From NCBI GenBank assembly GCA_905250025.1, contig CAJNOJ010000029.1, positions 434,001-498,000 of the forward strand: a DNA stretch of 64,000 nucleotides. Reading direction: 5' to 3'. Positions 11,625 through 23,800 of this stretch are shown here, one piece after another. A program made the position numbers and the translations under genes. The notes below the pieces were generated by a model. It saw only the letters and a program-made list of their open reading frames with translations. It was not told the origin of the DNA and did no database searches. Within the stretch, counting starts at the first letter, position 1; each line of letters opens with the position of its first letter. The DNA comes from Adineta ricciae. Taxonomy: Eukaryota; Rotifera; Eurotatoria; Adinetida; Adinetidae.

Positions 11625-12872
11625 ATGTCGATACCGAATAATCCATCAAATGTATCGGATGTTAATGAATTAACACTCGAGATACCTGTATGGGTATACG
11701 GCAAACGTAAATGGGTAACTGGCATAACAAAAAAGACTACCTTCGACGATCTTATCTACGCTCTCCTGGCACAATCTGATTTACTCAAAGCAAACGATCA
11801 AGCAAATTCATCATCGACAAGTATCACAGGTTATGCCATCGTTGAGTGTATTCAATCAATTCCTTCCTCGACCGAATCAGTTGCTACTCAGCGCATCTTC
11901 AAAGGTCGAACAAAAGTCATCAAAGTGCATAAAACGTGGCAATTTGATAAATTACCATTGACAGTCCTTCAACTGATTCGAACGTCCCCACTGACTACTA
12001 CTACTAATAATAATAGCAATACTTCGACAACGAAAATTCGTTCGAAACTTTTTCGTCGTTTCCTCTCCTCAAAAACTCCTAATCAAGACGAGTTGAATCA
12101 GCAGAAAATTCTAACAAATTATCAAGAAAACGTGAGCATTCTCGAACGACAAAAGCGTCTACTCCATTACCTCGACGAGAAAATTCACCAAGCAGAAAAA
12201 TATTCAACTTCTCCGGCATCCAATCCAATCGTGACTCTAAACGACGTTTCACAACTCCTAGCAAACAAACCCGCTCAACAGGAGCATTTAGTTCTAGCGA
12301 CACAATTGTGTAATTCAATTTTTAACCTTCAAGAACACATCAACGAGAAAACCAATGTTCTCTATAATGTTGAACAGGCTATTTCCAATGAATTGAATCA
12401 TGTTTTACACCAACAACAACAGTATGACGCATTACCATTGAATATATCCGATTCGGCGATGAATTCACCTAACGATTTGATTTCGTTGAAGAATTCAATT
12501 TATCGCAGTAGAGAATTATCTCGAATTCAATCAAAAGAAATGCACGATTTGGATTTATCATTACGCGAAGCAGAAATTATGCTTGGAATCAAGTACGATG
12601 AATTGAAATACCTAGAATACGAAACTTCATCAAACTCAATGATTCGATCACGATCCATCACGCCGAATTTTCATCTAACAGCACAAATACCGAACGAAGA
12701 ACATCGTCTTCAACAACCAACGTCGTACGATACAATTGAATTGGCTTTTTCGTCAATGAAAGAAATCGACGAGGACTCAGGAATCAATTCTTTAACCAGC
12801 GAAGATAGTAATCATCATTCAATGACAATGCTACATCAAAAGATGACCACACAACTTGAAACACTTGTTTGA
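11625..12872 (+). CDS. RASSF: N-terminal RASSF family protein (RASSF7-10 type)
   Basis: One uninterrupted coding exon encodes 415 residues from the ATG at 11625. A splice acceptor (TTTCTAG) ends at 11606, so the intron lies in the 5' leader. A Ras-association-like domain is at the extreme N-terminus (about residues 16-105). Its opening EIPVWVYGKRKWVTGITKKT corresponds to the start of the RA domain of RASSF7-10. A Ser/Thr/Asn linker follows, then long heptad-like helices (about 155-330) rich in Leu, Gln and Glu. Lack of a SARAH domain and placement of RA at the N-terminus fit the N-terminal RASSF class. Known members act as scaffolds in centrosome, junction and Ras/Hippo-linked signalling. The single-exon form resembles RASSF9/10, but the exact paralogue is not resolved. 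Confidence 0.82.
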   Translation: MSIPNNPSNVSDVNELTLEIPVWVYGKRKWVTGITKKTTFDDLIYALLAQSDLLKANDQANSSSTSITGYAIVECIQSIPSSTESVATQRIFKGRTKVIKVHKTWQFDKLPLTVLQLIRTSPLTTTTNNNSNTSTTKIRSKLFRRFLSSKTPNQDELNQQKILTNYQENVSILERQKRLLHYLDEKIHQAEKYSTSPASNPIVTLNDVSQLLANKPAQQEHLVLATQLCNSIFNLQEHINEKTNVLYNVEQAISNELNHVLHQQQQYDALPLNISDSAMNSPNDLISLKNSIYRSRELSRIQSKEMHDLDLSLREAEIMLGIKYDELKYLEYETSSNSMIRSRSITPNFHLTAQIPNEEHRLQQPTSYDTIELAFSSMKEIDEDSGINSLTSEDSNHHSMTMLHQKMTTQLETLV

Positions 12873-13466
12873 AAATCATGTATTTTTTCAGTTACTAATC
12901 TTTTTCTTTTTCTTTTTGTACACATCGAGATGTTATTTGCTATCCTATTAAAATCGAGTCTGACCAAGAAAAATCTATCCTTGAAAGCAACACTCGTGTT
13001 TTTATCGATCGATTCATCTCCATGATATGCGAAAGACTTCTTCCAAGCTGCGGGACACTAACACGTATGAAGTTTTGCGTTAGACAGACGATAATTTAAG
13101 GTTTGATCCATCATGATAAAGACTATACGTGTATTGTTTGTTGTAGGCAATGTTTGGATTAATTCCGATGCTGGTTTTCATCTTTCTAAGTCTTTCGTGA
13201 CTATCAAGAAAATAATCAATCAAATATTGGTAGAGACAGTCAACGGATGTTTAGTGAATGTATCCAAATGGTAACATCTATGATCCGGCGAGTGATTTTT
13301 AGAGATTTGCTGCAAGCGCCTCTAGGTTACAGTGGATTCACTCAGTCAGTATTCAGTATGCATATCTACTAGAGAATATGTTTGTTTCTTTATAATCGTT
13401 TTTTTTTATACAATAATAAAACAAATACAACAATTGTTATCGTCTGATGCTACCTTTTTTTTTCTT
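12873..13466. other. Spacer between convergent RASSF and SNAPC4 genes
   Basis: It holds the 3' ends of two converging genes and is A/T-rich. No open frame or RNA gene is supported. Confidence 0.5.
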
Positions 13467-16131
13467 TCATGAATTCTCACGAATTAAAATGAGATATGGA
13501 CAAAAATGTGTGCTACTATTGGTCACAGATAGTTTTGTCGTCGATTGTGAAGTAAAAAACTGATTCGGTACCGGTCGTAAAATATGACGAGATGTTGTGG
13601 AAAGTATGGATGTCAATGGAGGAACTATAGGTTCTTGTTTACAATCGATGGTTTCATCATCATGATCATGATCGATTCTTGATCGTTTATCCGGTGTTGA
13701 CGACATTAATGATTTACGCTTTCGACAGTTTGGGATCGTCCGATAGAGCATTTGTCGAATACTATCATCGGATATGTTCCCTTCTGTTGTTGAGGTAAAC
13801 CATGGTTTAATTTCCGCCTAGAAGAAATGAGATGAACAAGAGTGTAATGAGAGATTGCTGACTTACCTTAAATTTTCGGAAACATAAACGTTGCTGTGAA
13901 AATTCTTCTAGGACAATTTGCGCGATATTCTCGATTAGATTTGGTTTGTCATTGAACCATTGAAATTCTTCGTCTGTTAATGGAAACGGCAGGCCGCGTC
14001 GATAAAATCCAAACTGTTCGATATCTTGACGAATGTCACTTTCGTAAATTGAGTAGATATTGTCTATAACTGTTTTACCATGAAGATTATTTTGATTATC
14101 ATAAAGAAATAAAAGAAAAGATTTCATTTGTGAATTCATTTGGCAGAACCAATTCCATTGCTTTTGCGCTTTGATCAACATACGGTAACGAACAAGTAGA
14201 GAATTATCAGTACGAGAGGAAAATTCTTTTGCTATTAATGACCATTTGGAACCATGAATGGCGTATTGCTCGAGGAGAAGACGATCTTCATCAGCTGTGA
14301 ATAGACGATGTTTTTCCTTGACTGCACGATTTCCAGTCTTTAATGCATCTAGGGCACGTTCTCGACATTGTCGAGACGAACGTGTTCGAACAGGAGCTGA
14401 AACTAACGGCCAATTTGTGATGGTGCCTGTTTGTTGATTAATACGTGTTAGTAATTGCGCATGTTCATCATCTGACCAACGGCCGCGTTTACATGATGGA
14501 TCAATATGTAACCATTGATTGTAGATAAATTCTCGTGTACGATCACCGAGTTCATAAGCCAGTTTATTATATTTCGTGTAATGTCCTTGCTTATCATCTT
14601 TAATTGTCGATATGATTTGATGACGCTCAGTTGATTCTAACGGTCGTTTCGCATATTGTTCGTTGGTTATCTGAACGAGAAAGAAAAGGAAGAACGCTGT
14701 TAGTAGTTAGAAGGCACGATCATTGTTTTACTTAGAATCTTGTCTTGGAAATGGATTATCTCGGATATTATCAAAAACACGTACGCGAACTGTGCGCATT
14801 CAAAAGAGACGTTACTGTTTTTCGTAAGGATGAACTTGTCAGTTGTAATCGATCTTTCAAATTCGATTCGAGACATGGACTCCTTTTAAAATCGACATGT
14901 CTGTTTAAAAGCGCTTTGTAGAACCAATCGAAACGCGAAGACTACCGAGAAAAGCTCAGTTGAATATACTTTTGTGTTTGTCTTACGAATCCAACTTACT
15001 TATGGACAGGAATGAAAATATTTCTCTACCTACTTTCTTTTCCCACACGGACAAGCTGAAGAAAACAAATGATGACACATATATGCATATATATTGGTGT
15101 ATATATATAGCCTACTTGTTCTTCTTTCTCATCAACCAAGAGATTTATATGGTTATGTGTATATATATATACAATTACTTTAAGTGTTTTTTTTTGGTGG
15201 CTATTTGATTGGTAAGAAAAGACGTGTTCTGTACGAGCTCTCACTCTAGAAAACGAAGTATGAAAGATTTCGATCTTTTTACCTGCATATAACGTTTTGC
15301 ACAGAGATACGCACTTCGATCCGTTCCTAATTCCTTTGCAATCGATGGCCACCGATTAGCACTTAATGGTTCACGTTCGACGATAGATATTAATCGACGT
15401 TCTTCTTTAACTGCCCATTTCGATTGATTTATTCGAGGATTACAAAGTTGTATCCAGGCATTTTGACATACTTTCGATGACCATTTATTATCAAGACGAT
15501 AATTCGATATATGATTCCAATCGACTTCATTCTAACAGTGCGGAGAGAAAAGGAAATAAACTAGACAATATCTTTTAAGAATTTTGTGACTTACCTCTGC
15601 TCTTCCCGATTCGTATATTTCGTCATTGACAGCTTTAGTCAATTGTTCTCGGCAATGAACAACCCACATCTTTTCGTTTAATCTCGCACAACCATATTCA
15701 GACTGATGGTTGGAATAAGCCATAGAAAACGACGAATTTTGTGTTATAAGTTGAGCAAAGGAAATTGTTTTAGGCTCCAATCGATTATTGGACACACATT
15801 TAACTGAAGGTCGGGAAAATAACGAGGTAAATGTCAATGGCCGTGCCGATGACGACGAATCTAATGGACGCAAGCGTTTAAGTACTGATCCGCCTCCCAC
15901 TGATAGAATCTTCTGTTTTTGCTCAATATCTGCTAGCAATTTATTTAAATTTCTTAAATAAACTTTCGATGAACCGGTAAACCGTGCGGTTGCAGTTAAT
16001 GAGCGGGAAGTTGGCGACAACGATGGACAATTAAACGATGACGAATCACAACTACTGCTGCTACTATTGGTTAACATTGTTTCCAATTTTTCAATATCCA
16101 AAAGTACATCGTTCGGCGCGAAAGATGACAT
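13467..16131 (-). CDS. SNAPC4: SNAPC4-like Myb protein (snRNA-activating complex)
   Basis: Four exons (16131-15595, 15531-15283, 14670-13867, 13817-13467) encode 646 residues. Residues 1-179 are mostly disordered apart from a Leu-rich helix (KVYLRNLNKLLADIEQKQK). Exons 2 and 3 carry a row of Myb/SANT repeats: a half repeat (WSSKVCQNAWIQL), then KWAVKEERRLISIVE with RWPSIAKELG, then GRWSDDEHAQLL with NWPLVS and RQCRERALDAL, then FTADEDRLLLEQYAIHGSKW with RTDNSLLVRYRML. This 4.5-repeat layout is typical of SNAP190, the DNA-binding subunit that recognises the snRNA proximal sequence element for Pol II and Pol III. Human SNAPC4 is 1,469 residues, so this copy lacks most of the C-terminal half. 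The second intron (14671-15282, 612 bp, TA-rich) is long for this locus. A splice acceptor at 16148-16150 precedes the ATG by 16 nt. Confidence 0.78.
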
Positions 16132-16909
16132 TTTGGAATGAACGTATCTAAAAAAGAAACAACGTTGATTATATATATATGTATATGTTATTTAATATAA
16201 TAAACGAACGGGTATACATGAAAACGCTCAAGTTGGTTATTATATGCTTGAATGTATGTTTGAAAGAAATATATAGCACGCACGTCTACAAAACGAAACG
16301 AAATCAACGTTTTTTTTTTCGGATAAGTATTGCTATCTAAGCATACGTTAATACAAATATCATAGAGAGTGAATGTGTGCAAGAGATAGAGAGAAAACAA
16401 ACAATACAAATCAATGTTCGACAGAATGCTAGATAGGCAGAGATAGAAACACAACACCCGTAAATGATTTTGGAAGCTAAATGATGCCCGACGCAGAGAA
16501 GGATATATATGTAATGTATGAGAGCTTCATGCTAGAATTATTTTTTGTTAATTTTGCTTTTTCCAAAAAATTACTATTTCACACTGATACAATAATAAAA
16601 AGCACATCAACTACTATCTTCTCTTATTCATTAAGAGAAAGATAAAACAAACAAATAAACAAAAGTAAAGAGAGAGAGAGAGAGAGTAGAGGAGTTGCAG
16701 ATCACTAGTAATAACACACACGCACAAGAAAATGTTCAATAACAACACACACCGTAATTACACATCGAAACAAAGAAGAAGAAAACGATTATAATGGGTG
16801 AGATGCACTAGAGAGACCGTAGTATGTCTATATACATTGCAACACAAAATATATATGTATATATGTGAAAATCTAACGATTGTGGTTAAATGAGAATAAG
16901 AAGAATTTT
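16132..16909. other. Spacer between FBXO7 and SNAPC4 (same strand)
   Basis: It holds the FBXO7 3' end and the SNAPC4 5' leader. A perfect (AG)9 run lies at 16669-16686 and several TA-rich tracts are present. No gene is supported. Confidence 0.5.
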
Positions 16910-18732
16910 TTAGCCAAGCCAAACAGGATGAAAACATGGTGGGATTGGAATCATTGTAGCCGCTTTGATATGAAAAACAAACGGTATTTTCTTTTTTATA
17001 CTCAAATACAGAAGACTTACCTGCGAAAATCACAACCCATTTTAAGCCAAAAAATGGTTGACAGTAGATATGATGTTGAGCTTGTTGCGGTTGAGGTGAT
17101 TGAGCTTGTTGAGTATTTGCTGTACAGATCCCTTCGAACATTGAACGTCGATTAGCTGTCTTACTTCTGACAAAAGTCTACTTACGAAAAATGCCTGGTG
17201 GAATCGGCCGGTAGATTGCGGGAGAAAACGGATGAAACGGAGGTGAGGTATCTGGAAAGAGTAATCGATGTGTGGGATGATTCGGTGGAAAGAATGAGAA
17301 TAATGTCGGATGAAAAAATGGAGATGATTTGATTTGATGACGAGGCGTTGGTTGTTTTTGAGCATACATTATTCGATAAAGTTTCTGCCAATTTTTTTCA
17401 TTTGCTGCATTATCCGATGTTTGAGGAATTGACACTAGTGCTAAGTATGAATGAACAACATGCATGCTTTTCTTTCGCAATGAACATTCTTACCCGCTTT
17501 TTCAAAATCACGAACACAGAGATCATGCCAAAGAAGATTGTCATTTAATGTATTGTGAATATCGCGACATGTGGCTTGGAGAGCTAGTAGCGATTTTATC
17601 GGAAGGTACTTTGCTAGGCGAAGCTAGAATAAACAAAACAATTTCTTTTACATCTAGATACAAAATATTCAAGTGACATACTTTAATTTCATTGGGCAAT
17701 CCAATCAGCGTCGCACTAGACCGCTGGCCTGACTCTGGAGAGCAGAAATTATGTCAAAGGAAATGTTGTTAAGACAAAATATTACCTTCCAGTAGTTTAC
17801 ACAATAAACGATTCGCTAGATTATCTTTGAATGATCGAGAAAGATGTTGTAGATCATGGTATGGAAGAACAGCATCGAGAGCCATTGCTTAAGAAACGAA
17901 GAAAAGAAAAAATAATCAATAAATAATCCATGTAACGAAACTATTTCTTTACCTTCCTTTTGTGTATACAAATATTTCGCAATGTTAAATGATAGTTTTC
18001 CACATGCTTGTGAAATGGAATTAACAACTCCTAGAATGAAACGAATCACAGACATAATGTAATATATTTCAAGCAATCAGTTGAACTTTTACCATCAATA
18101 GTCACCAATGAATCAGTTTTCATGATTGCTAATGAACATCGAATACGTTCTTCTTCACATAATTTATGACGATAGCGAATAACATAGAATGTCGATGATT
18201 TTCTTGTTTTCGTCAAATCGTAGTCATTGTCGGTGTCCTACAACGAATAAAATACATACAAAACTTCAAATCAAGTTTTTCCTACCGTTTGAAATCCACT
18301 TTCCAACATCAGTGCGTGCAACGCCAAAACAATGAAATCAAAGTCATTTTCGGGATGTGAACATTCAACCAAGCGATGCATTATAACGGGATACGTGTGT
18401 ATATCTCGCACTTCATCTAATGTCAACGGTTGGTCCATTGATAATGAAGACATCGTTTCATTGATTACATATACAGCATCTCCCACATGAAGATCGGATT
18501 CTGATAATTTTTTTTCTTCACTTAAGACACTTGATCCATTAGCGGATAAATGAAAATTTGACCTGAAACGAACAAAATGAATTTTTTTTTCGAGAAAAAT
18601 AAACACTTACTTTCTCAAGGATAAAAACCGTTTTTTAATTTTAGTTTTCAACTCCACGATCGATAAGTCGTCGTTAATATCATCTGGACTGATTAAATAC
18701 GTTGATGTATGAAATTTCAAGCGAAATTTCAT
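16910..18732 (-). CDS. FBXO7: FBXO7-like F-box protein (Ubl, FP and F-box domains)
   Basis: Ten small exons (18732-18611, 18562-18286, 18237-18093, 18030-17953, 17887-17786, 17734-17682, 17623-17494, 17440-17186, 17119-17021, 16962-16910) give about 437 residues (human 522). Order: an N-terminal ubiquitin-like region (MKFRLKF to GDAVYVI); a PI31-type FP domain (about 105-225; LHALMLESGFQT, FYVIRYRHKLCEEERIRC, HDLQHLSRSFKDNL); an F-box (about 253-300; LPNEIKLRLAKYLPIKSLLA, QATCRDI, DNLLWHDLC); the NWQKLYRIMYAQKQ segment; and a Pro-rich tail containing PPGIF, which matches the human PPGI motif. FBXO7 is an SCF substrate receptor that also acts on proteasome regulation and mitophagy. The last two exons are the least certain part: one acceptor is AAG, and the C-terminus after residue about 387 is poorly conserved. 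A splice acceptor lies 9 nt before the ATG. Confidence 0.85.
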
Positions 18733-18987
18733 TATTTCAAACTAAATAAACAAACAGGAAGAACGTGATGAAACTTTCTCCTCTTTTTTTTTGCTAAGCT
18801 AGATAGCGCTCTTTTGCTTTGCCTCTTGTTTAAATGAGTCAGGGCACAATGAATTCACATGATCGTTTTCTCATAGGTTCAAATAAATCGACCAATCAGA
18901 TTGCAGCATGTCGCTACAATGACATGTCTTTGTTTGTTTCTTGTTGTTTTTCTTTTTCGTATCTCATTAGAATTCTATAGGCGCAAC
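18733..18987. promoter_or_regulatory. Bidirectional promoter between FBXO7 and TRA2
   Basis: Only 255 bp separate the divergent start codons. Visible elements are a CCAAT box followed by CA (18892-18898, NF-Y-like) and a TGAGTCA (AP-1/bZIP-like) site at 18835-18841. Splice acceptors face outward on both sides (18742-18744 for FBXO7 and CTATAG ending at 18980 for TRA2). No TATA box is obvious. Assignment as a shared promoter rests on position and motif spelling. Confidence 0.5.
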
Positions 18988-20037
18988 ATGAGCGATCGAG
19001 GAGTAAGTGAAAAATGATATTTGTGGAAAGAGAAATCTATTTTGGATTCCTATTTAGTATTCACGAGAACGAGATAGCGGTCGATCTCGACGACGATCAC
19101 CTTCAAGTCGATCACCCTCACCCAGAAGATAGTAAGTTCATCTTTGCACATTTATATTCGTGAGTGTAGATTGAGTAGTTCGGGCGATGACAAAGACAGA
19201 TGATGTTTTCGAACTATTTTCGAGATTTTCCTTATTTAAAATAGTTCTCGTTCACCATCAAATCATCGATCAAAACGCAGTCCACCTGGTGATCGTCGTC
19301 CACCACCAAATGAAGTCCATCGAGAGAATCCAATTCCAAGCCCTGTTCTCGGTGTATTCGGCCTGTCACAATACACAAAGGAGCGCGATCTTAAAGGTAT
19401 GTTAGTTTCATGAGGAAACGAAATTCTACAGAGATCTTTTATTACTTTTCTAGATCTTTTCCATAAATTTGGCCGCATAAAAGATGTTCAGATTGTGATT
19501 GATAAAAAAACGAATAAATCCAGAGGATTCGGTTTTGTCTATTTCGAAGAAGTCGAAAGTGCTACACGAGTACGTACGAAAACCCGATGTCTCCGTTCTG
19601 AATGTACACACACGAGATTTATTTAGGCAAAAGAAGCTTTGAATGCAGTCGAACTCGATCATCACCGTCTACGTATTGATTATTCGGTAACGAAACGTGC
19701 ACATACACCAAGTAACACATTGTGAAAATTCTATCCTGTTAAAAGTATCTTTCTTCTTCTCCTCTGTTTCAAGCACCTGGAATTTATATGGGCGTCCGTA
19801 CGAATTCCTACCATCGTTCTAATGGACATAGTTATCGCCGCTCTCCATCACCTGATAGAAGATCTTACCATCGACGCCATCATCACCGCCGTCACGATCA
19901 TTCATCCAGGTTTGTTTTTGACTTTGGGACACATTTCTTCCTAGCAACTGTATCGATTTAGATCACGTTCTCGCAGTCGATCAAGATCTCGACGTGGTGA
20001 ACGCCGACGTCGAAGTCCTGGTTATGCACATGATTAG
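18988..20037 (+). CDS. TRA2: Transformer-2 (TRA2) SR splicing factor
   Basis: Seven exons (18988-19002, 19058-19131, 19245-19396, 19454-19569, 19627-19711, 19774-19909, 19962-20037) encode 217 residues; the first exon codes only MSDRG. RS1 is at about 8-45. One RRM follows: RNP2-like VLGVFGLSQYT, then KSRGFGFVYF as RNP1. The TRA2 linker signature HTPTPGIYMG is nearly intact as HTPTPGIYMGV. A second Arg/Ser/His-rich region closes the protein. The RS1-RRM-linker-RS2 order and the linker distinguish TRA2 from other SR proteins. The protein acts in the nucleus, binding GAA-rich exonic enhancers to promote exon inclusion. Human TRA2B is 288 residues; the shorter RS2 accounts for most of the difference. 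Confidence 0.95.
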
Positions 20038-20833
20038 TTGAAAAAGTAATGGACAAAATGAACGTTTTTCCAGGTGTCATTGCCGTTTCTTGTTTAGGTA
20101 TACGAGTGAATCTCAATGAAATGAGAAAGTGTGTAGTCAAGCTTCTGTATTCATTTGTTTTTTCTATGAAAAAAAAAGCAACAACTATGAAAATGTGTCT
20201 TTTTTCCCTTGCGATTATGTTTACTCATAGATGGTTTCTTCTTCTTTCGTCTTATTATTTGTGTATGTGTTTATGCGCTACACCGATCATCTTGTTTTCC
20301 CCTCTTTTTTCTTGAAGCGATAAGATCTTCAAATTCATTTCTTGTCTTTTGTTTGTTTTTTTCTCTATCTTCTCTTCATTCTATGTGTATCAAGGAAACA
20401 ACGAGAAAGAAGACGTTTGTTATCAACATTAAAGACTGTTTTTCATATGAATATGACAACAAAACTAATTTATTCCCTCGTCAAGCGGTTGTTCACTTAC
20501 AAATCAATAGTCAGAAAAAGAATCGGCAACAATTTTGACATTGGTATTTACTTTTGATGAATTAATACGTATTTTTGTCGAAGTATGAATAATTGATTTA
20601 GTAAAAACAAATATACCTCGGCTATTGACAAGTCAGTCAGTTTCAAGAGTAATGATCAACGTGTTACGAGTAGTTCTCTTTCTCTTGATTATCGAAATGA
20701 CCGAATTTTAATTAAGACGAAAAAGAAAGGAGGAAGCCAATGAATTCCATGCTTGTTGAGTTTGAACTTCTGAATATTTCATTATGATCAGAACTCAGCG
20801 GCAGTACGGACGCCAACATTCAATCCAATAAGG
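20038..20833. other. Spacer between TRA2 and CCDC33
   Basis: This pyrimidine-rich DNA forms the TRA2 3' flank. A splice acceptor ends at 20791 (ATGATCAG), 42 nt before the CCDC33 ATG, and marks the start of its leader exon. Overlapping frames at 20049-20557 look low-complexity and are rejected as genes. Confidence 0.5.
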
Positions 20834-23800
20834 ATGCTACCTATTCGTGATCCAGGTGAAATCAATGTGAACGTTCATCCTACTGATAGAACGGATTACA
20901 GCTTTCGGAATGTGTCTATAGCAGGTAGAGAAGCAGTATCGCATAAGAATATCGATTGAAATGTTGAATTTCTAGTGGAACCAGTAGCGGTACCAGCTCC
21001 AACTGACGTAGGTTAATTGTTAGGAACTTTAAACTTCAAATTTTTCTTTCGTTTCGTGAGTAAACATCAGAGAAGAGTAGGAAGAAAAAATACATGAGAA
21101 GTGTAAAAGAAGAAAAAAGTCGTGATGCATGAGGGAAAAAAGGAGAAAAAAGATGATGATTGTGTGTATTTTGTTGATTGTTGCTGACTGTTGATCGGTT
21201 GTGAAGTAAGACGTCAAACATCGAGAGAAGTTTTTTTTTTACAAATTTTTCAGCACGATTTACCGCCCGTGATGGCTGTAGCAAAATATGGCGCATTGTT
21301 TCCACATGTTGCACAACGTGGTAAAGATCTTCTGCATATATTAGTTCATGGAGCTGCTAATTTACCTATGATCGATGGTCGTCAACCACGATGTTACGTG
21401 ACCGCGTAATGAATTTCAAATAAAATCTTTCACTTTCTTTATACGTTAATGCTTTGTCTGTTCAGACAAAGTCGATCAACGATGGCCACACAGGATATTG
21501 GGGAAACGATTAATGCTACGAATGTTGTCGAAGGCGTTTCACCCCATTGGAACGAAATGATCTATGCTGACATATCAGAAGACTCAAATCATACTGAAGG
21601 TAAAATTAAGATTGAAGATTTATAAATACGATAGGAAAAAACTATGGAACTCTTTCGCATCTGCAGAGGTTATCATACTGATTATTGACGAGCCACGCCA
21701 AAGAACCATCGCTGAACATCGTTTTCCGTGGCGTTGGCTGGAACCATTCTATCAATATCATCTTAATCTGCAACATACATTGAAACAAACTGCTCAAACC
21801 ACTAGTCTATTTGTGTCTCTAATGCGTAAACAAAGTTCATTATCAAAAGAAGATATACGATATTTCGGCTTGGAAGTTTTACTCAATCGATTCGAAGCAA
21901 TATTAACCAAATCTGAAGTTCTCTATGCTGTTGGAAGGATTGTGCCTGACTATGAAACGTACAAGTAAGCGTTCTATTGTATTCTTATTCGTTATCACTG
22001 AATAAATAAATAAAATCATTGACCTACTTCTTTCCAGACATGATTTCCTAAAGAATCCAGATAATCCACAGTTGGGCGTCAATTTTCGAAGAGTCACTTT
22101 GCCATCTGCACAAGATTTTAATGTTGCGAATTATTCATATGCCGGTTATCCTCAAGTATCATTAGCGTGTAAAGAAGTATGGGAACACATTCATTATTCA
22201 GGATTAGAATTTCTCTATTCATCAAAATTTTAGTCAAAATTGCCAACATGGATGCATAATTATTTGTTTTCCCATGAACAAGAAAAAGATAATATGTTTT
22301 CGAATCATGCTGCACTTGTCATCGAATTCTATGGTTTTCGAACCATTTCCAATAATCCAAACTGGTCAATCCGAGGATTGGTTGGATGGGTAGGAATTCG
22401 TTTAGATACGCGAGCATATGATGCACTTACAACTTCCGCTTCATTAGAAGGAATGCGAACAGATGGTGAATAATTCACTCAACATAAATTTATCTTTATT
22501 TAATTTTGTTTGTTTTCAAGGTTTGCTGGTCGAGAGTGACGGCGAACTCACTCCTGAGTCTGCTAAGTATCTAACAGCTGAAGTGCTGCTTCGTCTTGTC
22601 TCAGAGAGACATCCGGGAAAGAATCTTGTCGCATATACAGGTAGTAATTTACCCATCCTGCCATCATATTATGTTGAAGGTATTCGACATGGTGGTGCTC
22701 CACCTGTCTATATGCAAGTGACTGTACCTGATAGAGCCATTTTACCACAAACAATGCCTCAACAAGTAGTGCCACAAGGTGTGCCGACAATCTCGCCGGT
22801 GAGTGGAGCTTTGTGTTCATCTCTTGAGCTAATCGATAATTGAACAATAATTTTCCTTTAAATTTTAGGTAGTTCCACAAACAATGCTTGCTCCTCAAAT
22901 GTATCATCCAACTCATATTGAAGTAAGATGTTTTCCACTGAAATAGGATGCTAATACAACCATTTCTTTCTCATAATAGGTTCTGCCATCGATGCAACTT
23001 ATTGACAAAGGAGAAGTAAACTATTTTTAGTAATTTATTCCTTCAATGTATGGTTGAACTTTTACAGGGTGGTCGTTTTCATGTGCCACGCATCAACATC
23101 TACGATATGAACGATATCCCAACCGAATATCGTGCGATGATCCCAACCAATTATCCTCCACGTCGTGATGACGATGTTGATGGCTGGTTCGATTATTTTC
23201 AACGTGAAGTTGCGAATTATCAACAAGCTATTCGACGTGTTATTCAAGATGTAACACAGCTACGACAACAGTTAGGACTGATTAACGCAGCGAATCAAGA
23301 TTTAAAAATGCGAATCGAAAATTTTGATAAAAAGAAAAAAGTTTTGTATGAAATTTTCGAAGGGGATAAGTTGGACAAAGAGAAAATACGAGATATCTTT
23401 AGTGAGTATCACTTCAAGTTATTCTTTCTTGACAGTGGTTGAATTTGTTTTTCTTGCAGATCGTTTATCAGCGAAAATATCTGCGCAACAGCTTGAATTA
23501 AAGGAGAATTATGGTAAAATTAGTAGTTACGAAAAAGAAATCGCTCGAGTAAGTTTAAAACGAAATGTATCGTTGGTGAAAAAGTCGTACAATTTTCTTT
23601 TAGAAAGGCGAATTACGTGATCAATATGAGGTCTTAGTGAAAACCATGCAAGCACGTGAAATTGAATTACGATTGATGAGGGAACGATTAGGTAAAGCTG
23701 ATGGACTCGAAGAAACGGTTCGACATCAAGAAATTGTCATCGAAAAATTGGAATCAATGATTACCAATTATATGAATCAAAGACGTGCAAGAGGTGCATC

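Noticed and set aside
14960-15208. Open frames with TA-rich tract in the long SNAPC4 intron
   Set aside because: They lie in an intron defined by phase-consistent exons on both sides; the Tyr/Ile/Met codons come from (TA)n.
17042-17480. Overlapping minus-strand frames giving alternative FBXO7 C-termini
   Set aside because: Only the model with intron 17120-17185 keeps phase with the PPGIF exon; the other frames are shadows.
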